Shown here in pieces: positions 10,074-20,884 of a DNA stretch of 64,000 nucleotides. Both the position numbers and the translations under genes were made by a program. The notes below the pieces were generated by a model. That model made no database searches. It was not told where the DNA came from and was given only the letters and a program-made list of their open reading frames with translations. Position 1 is the first letter of the stretch; the number at the start of each line of letters is the position of its first letter. The DNA comes from Strigamia acuminata (Eukaryota; Arthropoda; Chilopoda; Geophilomorpha; Linotaeniidae): positions 34,219,608 through 34,283,607 of the forward strand of contig OX442314.1 of NCBI GenBank assembly GCA_949358305.1. The letters are read 5' to 3'.

Positions 10074-12344
10074 TTAAATGTAGCCAAACCTCTTGGATAT
10101 CTGAGTGTCACGCGCTGCGCACTCCAGCCACTTAAACACCTCCTTGCATAAGGTGGAGCTATTAATTAGCAAAGAACGAGTGGCTTCAGAGAGTCGCAAT
10201 CTTCGGTAAAAATGCCTTATTTTCCCGTATTCCAAATTTGGTGGCAATTGTGTTGCCTCATTCTCGGATTTTCCATCTTTCGACTCTACTGCGGACGATT
10301 CTTGCTCCGACGAGCCGATAGAATGTATTCCCGATTCTGGGGTGGTTGCCTTGGCGTGGTATAACGCGTACGCTTCTGCGGGCTTGTACGTCATGTACGA
10401 CCCACCTGTCGGAGTGGTGTTGGCAGGTTTGAACGGCTTCACTGGTCTCGGGTTGGGCGGGGCCCCCGCTGGTCTCCAGAGCGTCCATTCACCTCCTCCG
10501 AACGTTTGTGACTCGCGTCGTTGTTCCAGTTCTGCTTTTCTTTGCTCCCACTCTTTGCGCAATCTGTCCTTGCATCTCAGGACCGTTTCTCCATTAGCCA
10601 GAGTCTGATACACAAGATTGCTGTGCAGGAGGACTGGATCATACAGCACCGACTTCCAGTTAGCCAGCATTGGCTCTGGAATCCCCATTGGCGTAGTGTA
10701 AGGGATTGTGGAAGCGATTAGCGATGCTTCGTCGGTGAAGAAGACCCCTGGAAAGACAACTCTTTGTTGTGGCTTGATTGTCTTTTTCTGGAACTTGGCG
10801 AGCCACTTCTCAGTTTGATCCTCCAATGGCTGTTGGACAAACTCTCGTGCCAATCGCCTCATGTCATGAATCGATTCATTTACTTGCGCTGCTTGGTAAT
10901 TGTCAAAATTTGAAATGATCAACTTCTGCGAATTTAGCGGGTATCGCATGTAGTTTTTGCGAAGTTGATAAAAGTTTTTGTCAAAATCGGGTTCCGGCAA
11001 CATCGGCACGCTTCCGGGACAAGGGAGTGTTCCAACTTCTGGCACTGGCACCGAATGATCTATCAGTGGTATTGGATCAGTTACTGGTAGCGTATGTGGA
11101 TCCACAATTGGTGATTTCTTTTTTAACTTTCGTAATCTGTCCCTTTCCGCCGAACCAGCTGGTCGCAACATTCTTGGCTTGCTTTTCTTGGGCGCCTTCA
11201 CTTGGAGCGACATCAACTCTTTCAACTCAGACAGAGGTGGTGGAGGAGGCGGCGTCTCCAAATTGGAGGTTAAACTTGGCACCTCAAGCATTTGAGCGTT
11301 TTCAGGCGACGACATGCGTGGCGATGGTGTTTTCGGTCGTGCCTCTCGACGTGTTGGTGGTCTTTCTTCCTCGCCAGTCGATGAGGAATCCAATTCGTCG
11401 ATTTCATCAACCACCACGTATTCTTCCGGCCAGGAATCGTCGTACGATGCCAGCGGAATTATTGGCGCGTCCGGATCTGCTGTTCCTTTGATTTTAATCA
11501 ACAACGCTTCTTTGGCTGAGTGCGACACCGTAATTTCCCGATGAGAGTGGCTCCTACGCTTAGACCTTCGATGCTTTCGCGACTTTCTTGGTGGCGGTGA
11601 TCGTCGTGGTCTTTCTTCCCACTCAATTGGCGAATGGCGACTTGCAGTTTGGCGTCGTTCTCTAGACTGTTGTCGACGTCTTTCTCTTGATGGGCTTCTC
11701 CTTGATGGATCCTGACGTCGTTCTCCTGACGGATCTCGGCTTCTTGACCCCGCAGCTTCCGGGACATTACGTCCGCCTCGTCGATGAAAATTGGCTTTTA
11801 TCGAAAATTTGTTCCCGACCGCTCCAGTTAGGTAGAGCTGATGCATTTGTGTTTGGGTTTGACCAAAATGATCAGGTCTCCCCATGGCTGGAGGGAATCC
11901 TTCCTCTTCAACTTTCGCCAAAAACTCCTGGTGTCGGACCAAATAGGTCGCTGCGACATCGTCTGCCGTACTGCGTATACGTTCCATCACTTCCTTCGCG
12001 AATTCCAGTCTATCAGTAGCGGGGTCGCAAAAAACGGTGTAGTCCTGCGCCTCCTCGACAATCATCGGAAATTCATCTTCTAGAAGTGAGTTGAAAATTG
12101 GGCCATAAGGATCTTCTTCCTCCGATATTACTGCCCTCAACGCTTCGGCGTCCGCCGTGTTGCCTGAACAGATGCGATTTGTCGTCCCCCAATATCTTCT
12201 TAATTGGTTTGTGAGCCACTTGCGAACATCCCACGCACTGTAGCCCATTGGTTCAAAAACACCTCGCATCTTCTCCGGTATCTTGCCTCGGTAAATGTTC
12301 AGTTTCATCATGGCCGTTGGTGGAATACGATCCCATGACATCAT
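10074..12344 (-). CDS. ORF3 of element 1: env-position protein, Arg/Ser-rich, unknown function
   Basis: A 756-residue frame lies between pol and the 3' LTR, the place where retroviruses keep env. It starts MMSW at 12344, 12 nt behind a splice acceptor (TTATTTTATTAG). I see no signal peptide, no membrane-spanning segment, no furin-like site and few cysteines, so it does not look like an envelope. Residues about 1-200 are mixed and possibly folded. Residues about 205-275 are rich in SR/RD/RR repeats, followed by an acidic stretch (YVVVDEIDELDSS) and a proline-rich run (about 367-373). The C-terminal third is basic/aromatic with WTLWRPAG and Pro-rich patches. RS-rich regions are known from nuclear and RNA-binding proteins; nuclear or RNA-handling function is an inference. 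I know no named family for it. Confidence 0.85.
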   Translation of the reverse strand: MMSWDRIPPTAMMKLNIYRGKIPEKMRGVFEPMGYSAWDVRKWLTNQLRRYWGTTNRICSGNTADAEALRAVISEEEDPYGPIFNSLLEDEFPMIVEEAQDYTVFCDPATDRLEFAKEVMERIRSTADDVAATYLVRHQEFLAKVEEEGFPPAMGRPDHFGQTQTQMHQLYLTGAVGNKFSIKANFHRRGGRNVPEAAGSRSRDPSGERRQDPSRRSPSRERRRQQSRERRQTASRHSPIEWEERPRRSPPPRKSRKHRRSKRRSHSHREITVSHSAKEALLIKIKGTADPDAPIIPLASYDDSWPEEYVVVDEIDELDSSSTGEEERPPTRREARPKTPSPRMSSPENAQMLEVPSLTSNLETPPPPPPLSELKELMSLQVKAPKKSKPRMLRPAGSAERDRLRKLKKKSPIVDPHTLPVTDPIPLIDHSVPVPEVGTLPCPGSVPMLPEPDFDKNFYQLRKNYMRYPLNSQKLIISNFDNYQAAQVNESIHDMRRLAREFVQQPLEDQTEKWLAKFQKKTIKPQQRVVFPGVFFTDEASLIASTIPYTTPMGIPEPMLANWKSVLYDPVLLHSNLVYQTLANGETVLRCKDRLRKEWEQRKAELEQRRESQTFGGGEWTLWRPAGAPPNPRPVKPFKPANTTPTGGSYMTYKPAEAYALYHAKATTPESGIHSIGSSEQESSAVESKDGKSENEATQLPPNLEYGKIRHFYRRLRLSEATRSLLINSSTLCKEVFKWLECAARDTQISKRFGYI

Positions 12345-12355
12345 GGCTAGCTTGG

Positions 12356-12358
12356 TCT
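12356..12358 (-). promoter_or_regulatory. splice acceptor in front of ORF3, element 1
   Basis: Read on the minus strand, a T-rich run ends TTTTATTAG and the ORF3 ATG follows after 12 nt. The position just before ORF3 argues for a spliced subgenomic mRNA. The matching donor in the leader or gag has not been identified. Confidence 0.6.
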
Positions 12359-13304
12359 AATAAAATAATTTTATCAATCAAACTGTCAATTTCCAATAAT
12401 TTCTGCGTATGTGACATTAATTTTTTAGAGTGAGCGATAAAGTGTCGCTTTTACTTGTATTTCGGGTCGCTAGATGGCGTCCCCTCTGCTTGTGTTTATG
12501 GAGTTAAACAATTTTGACAATTTCTGTCTTTCAAATTTTAGTTTTTGATTCGGACAATTGCAAATCTTTTTTAACTTTATTATCCACTCTATTATTTCTG
12601 TCATACGCAACCATTGCTTTTGTTCTATGTGTATGTCAATGTTCGCTTTTCGTAATCTTTTGCCATTTTGGTTCTGATTATTGACTCAAGATGGCGTCCG
12701 TCTTTTTGAATTTCTCTTCGATTCCCGTAATCGTACTTAATTTTTGGGAATATTTTCAATTAAACGTATCAAATTTCCTCTTGAATATGAATTATCTTAT
12801 CATTTATTCATTTTTTGACAAAGTTTCAGACAGTATTTTCCTACTTTTCATTGACTAGCGAATTTTTTGATTTTTCATTCATTATGAATTCTCTTATTTT
12901 CGTAGTCAAACATTGACATTCACATTTATATGAATAAAAGCTTTCTTTAAAACTTATTCTTTATCTATCCAATTGATTGAATTTCGATTTTTAACTACCT
13001 CGTTCAGAATTTTCTGCAAGTTTTCATCAACTTCGTCTGCTTGACGTTCTCGCGACATCGTTCCGGTTTTTTCGGCTCCTTCGTCCGTGTCTAGTTGTGG
13101 TTTCTCCGCTCCAATTGTGGCTAGTCGCCAGTGAAGAATATCCAATTTTGTTTTGTTTTATCAAATATTCACGGAGCTTTAACAGTTCACACTTATTGTT
13201 GTGGTTAGGTGTTTCGAACTACAGCTGTTCCCTTCGGCGACCAATCACAATCGAGCAATGACGTCGTCCATTTCCGGACTTCCGAGCGACGTCTTATTCT
13301 ATTT
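12359..13304. other. pol-ORF3 spacer of element 1
   Basis: About 950 bp of AT-rich sequence with no supported gene. A 63-codon minus-strand frame (12954-13145) has no domain that I recognise. CGCTAGATGGCGTCC at about 12468 resembles the CTAGATGGCGC motif seen in the LTRs of elements 2 and 3. Confidence 0.5.
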
Positions 13305-16300
13305 TTAGAGGTAATCCGGAGGCTTTAACTTCGATCTGTCTCGAAGTGGATATTGTTTAAAAGCCTTTTTCTTTTCACGACAATTCAATTCTTGATATTT
13401 CTTTCTAATTTCGACTTTCTTTTCCACTCTCTTTCCCCTCTTTTTGGAAAAAGAAGCATTTTGCTTTTGATTTCCAAAAACGTCATTTTCTGGCGAAATT
13501 AGTGGAATGTCTGTCTCTGTGTCCTCTGAACTTTCTGCGTCATATTTTTCTGCAAGTTCTTGTGCAGCTTCTGCACCTTGTAAATCCTCGACACTTTGCG
13601 CACTGGTTTGTGCATTTTCTTTGTGTTGAACGTTTTCTGGACGTTCATTATTTTGGGTGTCGTCTGCATTTTTTGCATTCGCAATTTCTTGCGTTTCTAT
13701 GACAACAGTTTCTGGATTGAAATCAAACTCAAAATCTGGTAAACTTTGCAAATTTTCGACAGTTTGCATTTCTGATTGCAGTTGAGTTTCTTGTGCATTT
13801 TTTGACGTTTGCACATTTTCTGCGACTACCGTACTTGGCACATTTTCTGCCTCTTCCACTACTTCTGAATCGTCCCTTCTTGCTGGAATGTCATCAAATA
13901 AGGTGTTTATCACCTCGGCATTGGGGTTACTTTTAGTTTGACCTTTTAACCATATCTCTTGGTTAAATTCAGGGAAGTAGGGTGACAACTCGGATTTGTG
14001 AATTGAGTTGAAGATGCGGTTGTCTTTTACTCGACGCAATCTGGCCGCTCCACCCTGATGTATTTGGGTAATGACGTAGGGGCCAGTTCGCTTGTCCGCA
14101 ATGCTTGCAGAAATACCTGCTGAGGCCTTGGAGAGTGCATGATTTTCTCTCCACACAAGGTCATTAATTCTGAAGTTTTCAAATTTTGCGTCATCTTGGT
14201 GACTGCGCACTCTCTCTCTCAAATCCACAATATGCGCCATCATGTGGTGGTACGTGTCGCTGATTATTCTTTGCAATCGCTGGACATATATGTGGGGCTG
14301 TTTTGGGTCAATTCGAAGAATCCCATCAAGGACTCTTGGGTCCCAAGGAATACGAAGTTCTCTGCCGCAGTTGAGATAGGCAGGGGAGTATCCTCGACCC
14401 CTTGACTCAGTGGACCTGATGCTGAACGCTATTTCTCTTAAATATTCGTCCCAGCGGCGGTGCAGGTCTGTGAAAATGGCAATGACATATTTGATGTCCC
14501 TGTTGAGCCTCTCGACTGGATTGGCTTGCGGATGATACGGCGAAGTGAATTTTGGGATGATTTTGAAACGTTTGCAAAACTCCTTGTAAATTCGGGCTTT
14601 AAACTGTGGTCCATTGTCGGATATTATTTTTAGAGGAAATCCCCAGTCCATGGACGTGTCGTACACACAATCCGAGATGATTTGGGCAGTGGGGTCCTCC
14701 AACGGATACAATTTCGGCCAATGAGTTGCAACATCCAAAATAACCAAAATATAGTTGTTGCCTTCGATCGTCCTTGGTTTTGGGCCTGTCAAATCGATGC
14801 TCAGGCACTCGAACGGTGCATAAGGCCCAATTTCAGCTGGCTCAACTTTAGTTTTTGGTCGTGGCTTGCACGCCTGACATCTGACACAGTGCTTGATGAA
14901 TTTTGCAGTGTCCCTTTTCATGCCGTCCCAAACGTAAATGCAGCGCATCCGGTAAAGCGTTCTTGCGATACCGCTATGGCTCGCCAATGGGTGGCCGTGC
15001 ATTAACCAAAGTACTCGAAATCTCAACGACTTTGGTACCACGACTTTTAGTGCACTATTATCCTCGCCTAGCTCGTCGGAAATCGTTGGTTGATACCGCA
15101 TAAGCAGATCTTCCTCGAGGATATGTCTGGTTGCTAATACTTTGAAATTTCTTCTTTGAAGGCGAGTTGTGACATGTGGTGGGAATTGCTGTGTTTCCAG
15201 ATAGAAGCGGATGATTTGACAATGTTTGTCTGCCTTTTGCTCGGCTATAAATTCCTCGCGAGTAGGTGGAGTGCAATTTAATTGCTCTGTCACTTTGAGG
15301 ATGAAGGCATTTGCCATCGCATTGTCGGATTTTGGCATGTATCGCCATTCTTCCTCCTCGCGTATTTTTTGCTTCGTCTCTGCCGTTGGTGCAACATACA
15401 AATTGCACCAATAAGCGACCATTGGATCTTCCGGGGCTTTCGGCGTAGGCAGCTGGTTCCAATTCTTAATTTCCCAAGAATGGACCTCTGTCGGCCAATA
15501 ACGTGTATCACCGTCAGCTTCTCCGCATTCATCTTCACCACTTGTCAAATCTGTTGGCGCACGCGACAATGCATCAGCAAGCACATTGGTTGGACCCTTG
15601 ACGTACTGGATTTTAAAGCTATACGACATGAGTTCCATTTGCCATCTGGCAAGACGACCAGTGGGCTCATCCAATCCCATGAGCCATTTCAAGGCCTGAT
15701 GGTCAGTCTGTACAGTGAAATGGGTGAATTCCAGATATTCTCGGAATTTTCGTAGCGCCCAAATGACCGCCAGACATTCGAGGTCTGTGACGCTGTAATT
15801 CAGTTCTGCTGCCTGCAGGCTGCGACTAGCATATACGCAAGGGACCTCGAGTTCTTGCCCGTTGACCATGTTCTTTTGCATTAAGGCCGCTCCGAGCCCT
15901 TTTTTGCTTGCGTCGGTGTGGACAATAAATGGACGGGTTAAGTCTGGCAACGCCATTGTTTCTGAGTCAGTGAGTAATTTTTTGACTTCATCAAACGCTC
16001 GTTGGTGGTCTCCTGTCCACACGAAATCAATGCCCTTTTTCAAGAGCGGACGCAGGGGCTCGGCCACAGTGGCCAAATCCTTCAAAAGTCTGTGAAAAAA
16101 GTTCACCATTCCAAGAAAGCGCTGCAGCTCGGTGAGATTGGTTGGCGCTGGAAACTTAGTAATGGCGTCCACTTTTTTCGGATCTGCACTTACACCGTTG
16201 ACTCCCAAATTATAGCCTAAAAATTTTAGCTCTTTGCGACAAAATTTTGACTTTTCAGGATTTACGTGCAAGCCAGCTCTTTCTAATTTAGATAAGACGT

Positions 16301-18128
16301 CGTCTACATGACGCATGTGCTCTTCATATGTTTTCGATACAATGACGATGTCATCCAAGTACGCCCAGGCGTACTTACGATATGCATCGCCGAGCACTTT
16401 TTCGATTAGGCGCTGGAATGTCGTGGGCGCGTTCACAAGCCCAAATGGCATGACATTAAACATTAGGCGCCCAATCGGGCTCCAAAACGCCGTCTTTGGT
16501 CTATCTTCTGGGCGCAACTCAATCTGCCAGTAACCCTTGGTCAGATCTATTGTCGTCACCCAGTTGAACTCTCCTAGTTCTCGCAGAATCTCCGTGATCG
16601 TGGGCATTTGGGGCGGATCATATAAAGTGTGCTCATTGATCGGCCGATAGTCGATACACAATCGGGGATCTGATCCAGTTTTTGACACTAGTACGATCCG
16701 CGCAGCATAATCTCCTTCCGCATCCGACACAAAACCTTTGTCTTTGAACTCTTGACAGAGCTGGCGCAAAATTTCGCGTTTCTGCGGATTCCAGCTTCGA
16801 AATGGCACTCTAATAGGCTTTTTTGTGTCCAACTCGATTGTATGCTGCAAGACATGTGTTTTCCCTGGCGTTTTGGTGAGAATTTTTTCATGCTTTCTAA
16901 GCACTGATTCTAACTGAAGAGCCTCTGTTAGTTGAAGTTTGGCTTCTTCCACCAAGTTGTCTACGCCGTTGTCCATTCTCAATCTTGCATTGAAAGCATT
17001 GTAACATGTTTCTTTTGCAAAAGTTTTGAACGTTGATTCTGGTTGCTCTAACGTTTTTTCGAGTTTGTCCAGCACGTACTGCGGAACATATGGAGTTGGT
17101 ACTTCCAAAGTGGTCACGAAATTCCACTTTCCGCTGAGGGGATTTGGCTGGATTCTCATTCTTTTCATGACATCGTTCCCCATGAGCATGAAATGCATTT
17201 CATGCGGCAGCACCAAAAAATAGTGTAACATCATGCCGTGTGTCCATCGGAACAGTATTCGAATTGAACCGATTGGTTGAACTTTTTTATCTGCCGTATT
17301 TATGGCCATGTTAGGCCCAACTTTGGTAATCAAATCGTCGATTCCCATCGCTCTTACTAACGGCAGCGACACACAACTTCTGTTTGCACCGGAGTCTAAT
17401 GTTGCAGCGATGCTTCCGCTCTCAGTTAGGATGTCCATTGTTGTCATTCCTCCTAATTGTTCGTCGTCGGGGATCAAAGCATTGAACACTCGTATTCTTT
17501 GGCTCTCTTCAGGTTGCAGTTTTGGAAGTTCGTAAAGTAATGGATCCCACACAATCGGTTCCACCGGTGTGTTCATCATCCACGCCGCCTCTGAAGGGTC
17601 ATTCTCGTATGAATGTTTTACATTTGCCCAAAAAATTGTCGCCTCATTTTCTTCATCTAATCCCACCTCCTTCAATGCTTGTGAGATTTCATTCACAAAA
17701 TATGTGTTGTCGACGTTTTTAATTTCCTCACTTTCTGGAATTGTTTTTAATTCTTGTGTTGGAAATTGTAATTCGACAATTTTGCCGTCTTTAGGTTTGC
17801 AAATCACTTCGTCTTGAGCAGGTTGCATTGTCCCTATGGCTTCTGGAGGTGTGAACACACAAGGAATTATTTTCCGTGCAAGGCGAACATTTTCAATCAC
17901 ATCTTTCTTTTCAATTTTAGGAGAAGCTAATTCTGGTGGCGGAAATCTGATGGAAACTATTTCCCCGCCTATGATTTCACAAATCATTTCTCCTTTTCTT
18001 TTCCCCGTCTCTGGATCAATAGAGGGTAACACTTCTTTTACTTCTGCAGTTGTGTCTTCACTTTCCTGCAATTCTTCCGATTTTTTTGATGGCGCGGGCT
18101 CCTGATTTACTGGTCCCGCGCTCGCAAG
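13305..18128 (-). CDS. pol: Pol polyprotein of element 1 (protease, RT, RNase H, integrase)
   Basis: The frame is entered from gag by a minus-one shift at 18128; without it the first usable start would be a TTG at 18071. In order it shows: an aspartic protease with LDSGANRS (DSG instead of the more common DTG); a reverse transcriptase with IDYRPIN and the catalytic YLDD; RNase H beginning FIVHTDASKKGLGA; an integrase zinc domain with H-H-C-C (HPLASHSG...CVRCQAC); the D,D,E core (SIDLTGPKP, ISDNGPQF, NPVERLNRD); and a C-terminal GPY/F-type module (RTGPYVITQI). Integrase after RNase H defines Ty3/Gypsy. The 300-residue tail rich in Asn, Gln and Glu is unusual. No internal stop, so it may be functional; only gag is broken. 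Confidence 0.93.
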   Translation of the reverse strand, partial: LASAGPVNQEPAPSKKSEELQESEDTTAEVKEVLPSIDPETGKRKGEMICEIIGGEIVSIRFPPPELASPKIEKKDVIENVRLARKIIPCVFTPPEAIGTMQPAQDEVICKPKDGKIVELQFPTQELKTIPESEEIKNVDNTYFVNEISQALKEVGLDEENEATIFWANVKHSYENDPSEAAWMMNTPVEPIVWDPLLYELPKLQPEESQRIRVFNALIPDDEQLGGMTTMDILTESGSIAATLDSGANRSCVSLPLVRAMGIDDLITKVGPNMAINTADKKVQPIGSIRILFRWTHGMMLHYFLVLPHEMHFMLMGNDVMKRMRIQPNPLSGKWNFVTTLEVPTPYVPQYVLDKLEKTLEQPESTFKTFAKETCYNAFNARLRMDNGVDNLVEEAKLQLTEALQLESVLRKHEKILTKTPGKTHVLQHTIELDTKKPIRVPFRSWNPQKREILRQLCQEFKDKGFVSDAEGDYAARIVLVSKTGSDPRLCIDYRPINEHTLYDPPQMPTITEILRELGEFNWVTTIDLTKGYWQIELRPEDRPKTAFWSPIGRLMFNVMPFGLVNAPTTFQRLIEKVLGDAYRKYAWAYLDDIVIVSKTYEEHMRHVDDVLSKLERAGLHVNPEKSKFCRKELKFLGYNLGVNGVSADPKKVDAITKFPAPTNLTELQRFLGMVNFFHRLLKDLATVAEPLRPLLKKGIDFVWTGDHQRAFDEVKKLLTDSETMALPDLTRPFIVHTDASKKGLGAALMQKNMVNGQELEVPCVYASRSLQAAELNYSVTDLECLAVIWALRKFREYLEFTHFTVQTDHQALKWLMGLDEPTGRLARWQMELMSYSFKIQYVKGPTNVLADALSRAPTDLTSGEDECGEADGDTRYWPTEVHSWEIKNWNQLPTPKAPEDPMVAYWCNLYVAPTAETKQKIREEEEWRYMPKSDNAMANAFILKVTEQLNCTPPTREEFIAEQKADKHCQIIRFYLETQQFPPHVTTRLQRRNFKVLATRHILEEDLLMRYQPTISDELGEDNSALKVVVPKSLRFRVLWLMHGHPLASHSGIARTLYRMRCIYVWDGMKRDTAKFIKHCVRCQACKPRPKTKVEPAEIGPYAPFECLSIDLTGPKPRTIEGNNYILVILDVATHWPKLYPLEDPTAQIISDCVYDTSMDWGFPLKIISDNGPQFKARIYKEFCKRFKIIPKFTSPYHPQANPVERLNRDIKYVIAIFTDLHRRWDEYLREIAFSIRSTESRGRGYSPAYLNCGRELRIPWDPRVLDGILRIDPKQPHIYVQRLQRIISDTYHHMMAHIVDLRERVRSHQDDAKFENFRINDLVWRENHALSKASAGISASIADKRTGPYVITQIHQGGAARLRRVKDNRIFNSIHKSELSPYFPEFNQEIWLKGQTKSNPNAEVINTLFDDIPARRDDSEVVEEAENVPSTVVAENVQTSKNAQETQLQSEMQTVENLQSLPDFEFDFNPETVVIETQEIANAKNADDTQNNERPENVQHKENAQTSAQSVEDLQGAEAAQELAEKYDAESSEDTETDIPLISPENDVFGNQKQNASFSKKRGKRVEKKVEIRKKYQELNCREKKKAFKQYPLRDRSKLKPPDYL

Positions 18129-20884
18129 TTTTTTTGCACGGCTTCTGTGAGGACTTCCACCAACTTTTCAATGTCCATTTTTGGTGAAGGCTGCTTTTTT
18201 GGTTGTGGGCACTGTCTTGCCCAATGTCCTAGTGCGCCGCAATTATGACAAGGTGAATTATCAGGCGTCATTCTTGGTGTAGTAGCTGTTTCTACACTTC
18301 CTTCACTTTTGGCTGATGCAGTCGTAGCTTGACTGTTGCTTTCAGCTTTTCCAGTTTCCTGTGATGAATTTTTCGATGGAAACTCGAGTGAAAAACTTTT
18401 GGGCGCTTGATTTTGCCCATCTTTGGCGTCACTAGTTGTTGATATCTTTGGCTGCATAGGCGGCTTGTACTTTGCAGTTGTCGCATTATTTTTAGCGAAA
18501 TACGCATTTGTGGCCTCAACCAAAGTTTCAATATGTTGATCGGTTAATTCCATAGAGATTATTTGGCTATTTGCCGAATCTCCCTGGTCATCAACTTCCT
18601 GTGCCCATCTAGCTGTGGGTCTAGTTGGAATTTTTGGAGGAGGGTGAGGAGTTGGTTCATTGTCTTTATTGCAATGAAATGTGACTTCCTTGCGGGGCAT
18701 GGTGAACAGTGATCGAGGTTGCATCACTTTTGTACCTCCTCTAGCAAAGTTTGCTTGACGTCGCAATAACTCCTCTTGTCCCCTTTGCTCCTCCGGCGGC
18801 AAATCTTTGATGTAACGATCATCGATGTACATCTGATTTGTTCTCATAAATTCAGCCAATTTCTCAAAAGAGTTCGCCAAGGGCGCTTTGACCATTGACA
18901 ACACTCTCTCTGAGAATTCCGTTAAACCTCGACGGAATTGGCGGTCAGCTGAAAAGTCATCAACATTGTATGGTAATTGATCAAGTAATTCCTCCGTTCT
19001 TCGTAAATACGAGCGGAGATCTTCACCTAACATTTGTTTCAAGTTATCCCAATTATGGTATAAAGTCGCATTCGACTCTCCGTATTCCTTCATAAAAGCG
19101 CGCACAAATTCGTTCCATGATGCAAATGAGCGACCATAGAACCATTTTGCCGCACCCCCGGTTAGAATTTTAGGGATAATTTTATCTAGTGTGGTTCTCG
19201 GGTCAATGCCGTGACTTCTTGCAATTTGCATTACGTCATCAAAAAATTGAGTTCCGGCTTGCCAAGTTCCATCAAACGGATCGGGTGTTATTCTATCCCA
19301 TTTTATTTGACTTGGGTCAGTGAATGTGTGTGACCAATTTCCAGCACAATATTTTCTAATTCTTTTTTGCAAAACTTCTTCCATCTCTTGAGCTTTGGAT
19401 GGAATTCTTGCTAAACGTTCGTCAATTTGACTGTTAATGAATTCTCGCCACTGAGTCGGGCTCATTTGTGGCGGGTTGCCATCACCAGCAGGTATTCCAC
19501 GTTCATCTGAACGATATTCGGATCTTTGTTGACGTTGTCCGAAATTTCGTGAGTCATTTCCTTCATTTGGTCGGAAATGTTCCGAATTTGAATATTTTCG
19601 TTCGTCTCTTTCATTTCGTGTGCCTCCTGGTGGTGGACTAGTGTAATCTCTTTGCCACTCATTTCGACGAGAATGGTCTCTGTCCTGGTGAGAGTCACCT
19701 CTGTGACGTGACCCATCTCTTTGCCGTGATCGATCTCTGTCGTGCGAATCGTCTTCTTGACGTGAGTCGCCCGCATAGTAACGTTGATCATAATTTTGAT
19801 AACGTTGGTCCTCATATTGGTAACGTGAGTCCCTTTCTTGCGGATTCCCCCGTGATGACAAATATTGATCATTTCTTTGACGTGAGACTTCATCATAACG
19901 TCTGTCTCGATCATCATAATGACGATTTCCTTCTGAAAATTCGTGTGTAGGGACTTCTTGATCGCCTTGTGAAGGATAACGCTCATTTTTTGGAGCAGTG
20001 TTAACTTTTTCTTTCCATTCTTTCGATACTGGAACATTGTGATAAACGTCCTGCCCCTGTGAGGTCACCCGACCTTGATCAGTGTGACGTCTTCCTTCAT
20101 TTTGATGTGAAAGATAACGTTCATCTACATCTTGATTTGGCGCAAAAGAATTTGCTGTCGCGCCTTGATCTTGTTTTCTATCGTCTTTATTTTTTAATTT
20201 GCTGGAATCATTTTCCCAAGGGCGAAAGGTTTTGTTGGCGTTCGAATCTTTTGATTGTTCAAAATTTGATGCACCAGCTTGGTGTTGATCATTATTTCCT
20301 GGCCAAACACCTGCGTACACATCACGTGAACGTTCTTTTTGTGCCCTCGTCGCTGGAATTGTGACGATTTCCGGTTGCAAAGTAACGTCTATTGTCTTTG
20401 TTCTGTGTTGAGTGGTCTGTCCTTGACTGTCAGGACAATGTTGGGCACTCCACTGGTCAATGACTTCGAATAAATTCCTAGTTGGTGACGATAGCATTCT
20501 TTTGCTTGCTGAATCTCCTTCAGCACCTTCTCTCCCCCTTTTGAACGAAGTTCCAAAAGAATCAGTCTTTTTCTGCCCAACTTCCGTCGGACTAGCGGTC
20601 CTTGTGGGCCCCGCAGCTCTCGGATAATTGACGTGGGCGAGATACTTCATATCTTCTAACTCCTTGCGCATCCGCTCGGCATCTTCTTGCGCTTGCAGAG
20701 TTGCTTGACGAAGACGTACATTTTCATCTTGAACTGATGTCTCCATTGCTTTTTCTCTTGCAAATAAAGCTTGCTGCCGAGTGTCCAAGCGCACTTTAAA
20801 AGCTTCCATTTGTTCTTTCTCTTGTTGTAAACGATTTTCTTTCTGTTTCGTAACTAGCTCCAATTCCAATTTGGAATTTTTGAA
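18107..20884 (-). CDS. gag: Gag of element 1, main part after an in-frame stop
   Basis: About 920 residues. It opens with a coiled coil (LVTKQKENRLQQEKEQMEAF and on), then a long Arg/Asp/Gln/Ser-rich disordered part, then the retrotransposon gag (capsid-like) region around WDRITPDPFDGTW and KWFYGRSFASWNEFVRAF, and near the C-terminus one zinc knuckle of the form CHNCGALGHWARQC. It ends LRARDQ at a TAA, 18 nt after the slippery site. The reading frame is the same as that of 20885-21496, with a TAA between them, so the two are one gag gene interrupted by a stop. Gag forms the particle and binds the element RNA. Confidence 0.88.
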   Translation of the reverse strand, partial: FKNSKLELELVTKQKENRLQQEKEQMEAFKVRLDTRQQALFAREKAMETSVQDENVRLRQATLQAQEDAERMRKELEDMKYLAHVNYPRAAGPTRTASPTEVGQKKTDSFGTSFKRGREGAEGDSASKRMLSSPTRNLFEVIDQWSAQHCPDSQGQTTQHRTKTIDVTLQPEIVTIPATRAQKERSRDVYAGVWPGNNDQHQAGASNFEQSKDSNANKTFRPWENDSSKLKNKDDRKQDQGATANSFAPNQDVDERYLSHQNEGRRHTDQGRVTSQGQDVYHNVPVSKEWKEKVNTAPKNERYPSQGDQEVPTHEFSEGNRHYDDRDRRYDEVSRQRNDQYLSSRGNPQERDSRYQYEDQRYQNYDQRYYAGDSRQEDDSHDRDRSRQRDGSRHRGDSHQDRDHSRRNEWQRDYTSPPPGGTRNERDERKYSNSEHFRPNEGNDSRNFGQRQQRSEYRSDERGIPAGDGNPPQMSPTQWREFINSQIDERLARIPSKAQEMEEVLQKRIRKYCAGNWSHTFTDPSQIKWDRITPDPFDGTWQAGTQFFDDVMQIARSHGIDPRTTLDKIIPKILTGGAAKWFYGRSFASWNEFVRAFMKEYGESNATLYHNWDNLKQMLGEDLRSYLRRTEELLDQLPYNVDDFSADRQFRRGLTEFSERVLSMVKAPLANSFEKLAEFMRTNQMYIDDRYIKDLPPEEQRGQEELLRRQANFARGGTKVMQPRSLFTMPRKEVTFHCNKDNEPTPHPPPKIPTRPTARWAQEVDDQGDSANSQIISMELTDQHIETLVEATNAYFAKNNATTAKYKPPMQPKISTTSDAKDGQNQAPKSFSLEFPSKNSSQETGKAESNSQATTASAKSEGSVETATTPRMTPDNSPCHNCGALGHWARQCPQPKKQPSPKMDIEKLVEVLTEAVQKNLRARDQ
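18128..18134 (-). promoter_or_regulatory. minus-one ribosomal frameshift site, element 1
   Basis: In the gag frame the minus strand reads CAA AAA AAC, giving the canonical heptamer A AAA AAC. The minus-one frame continues straight into pol with no stop, and the gag stop lies 18 nt downstream. A seventh A precedes the heptamer. I did not fold a downstream pseudoknot. Confidence 0.85.

Noticed and set aside
10074-12344. ORF3 of element 1 as an envelope gene
   Set aside because: No signal peptide, membrane anchor, cysteine pattern or cleavage site seen; only its position is env-like.
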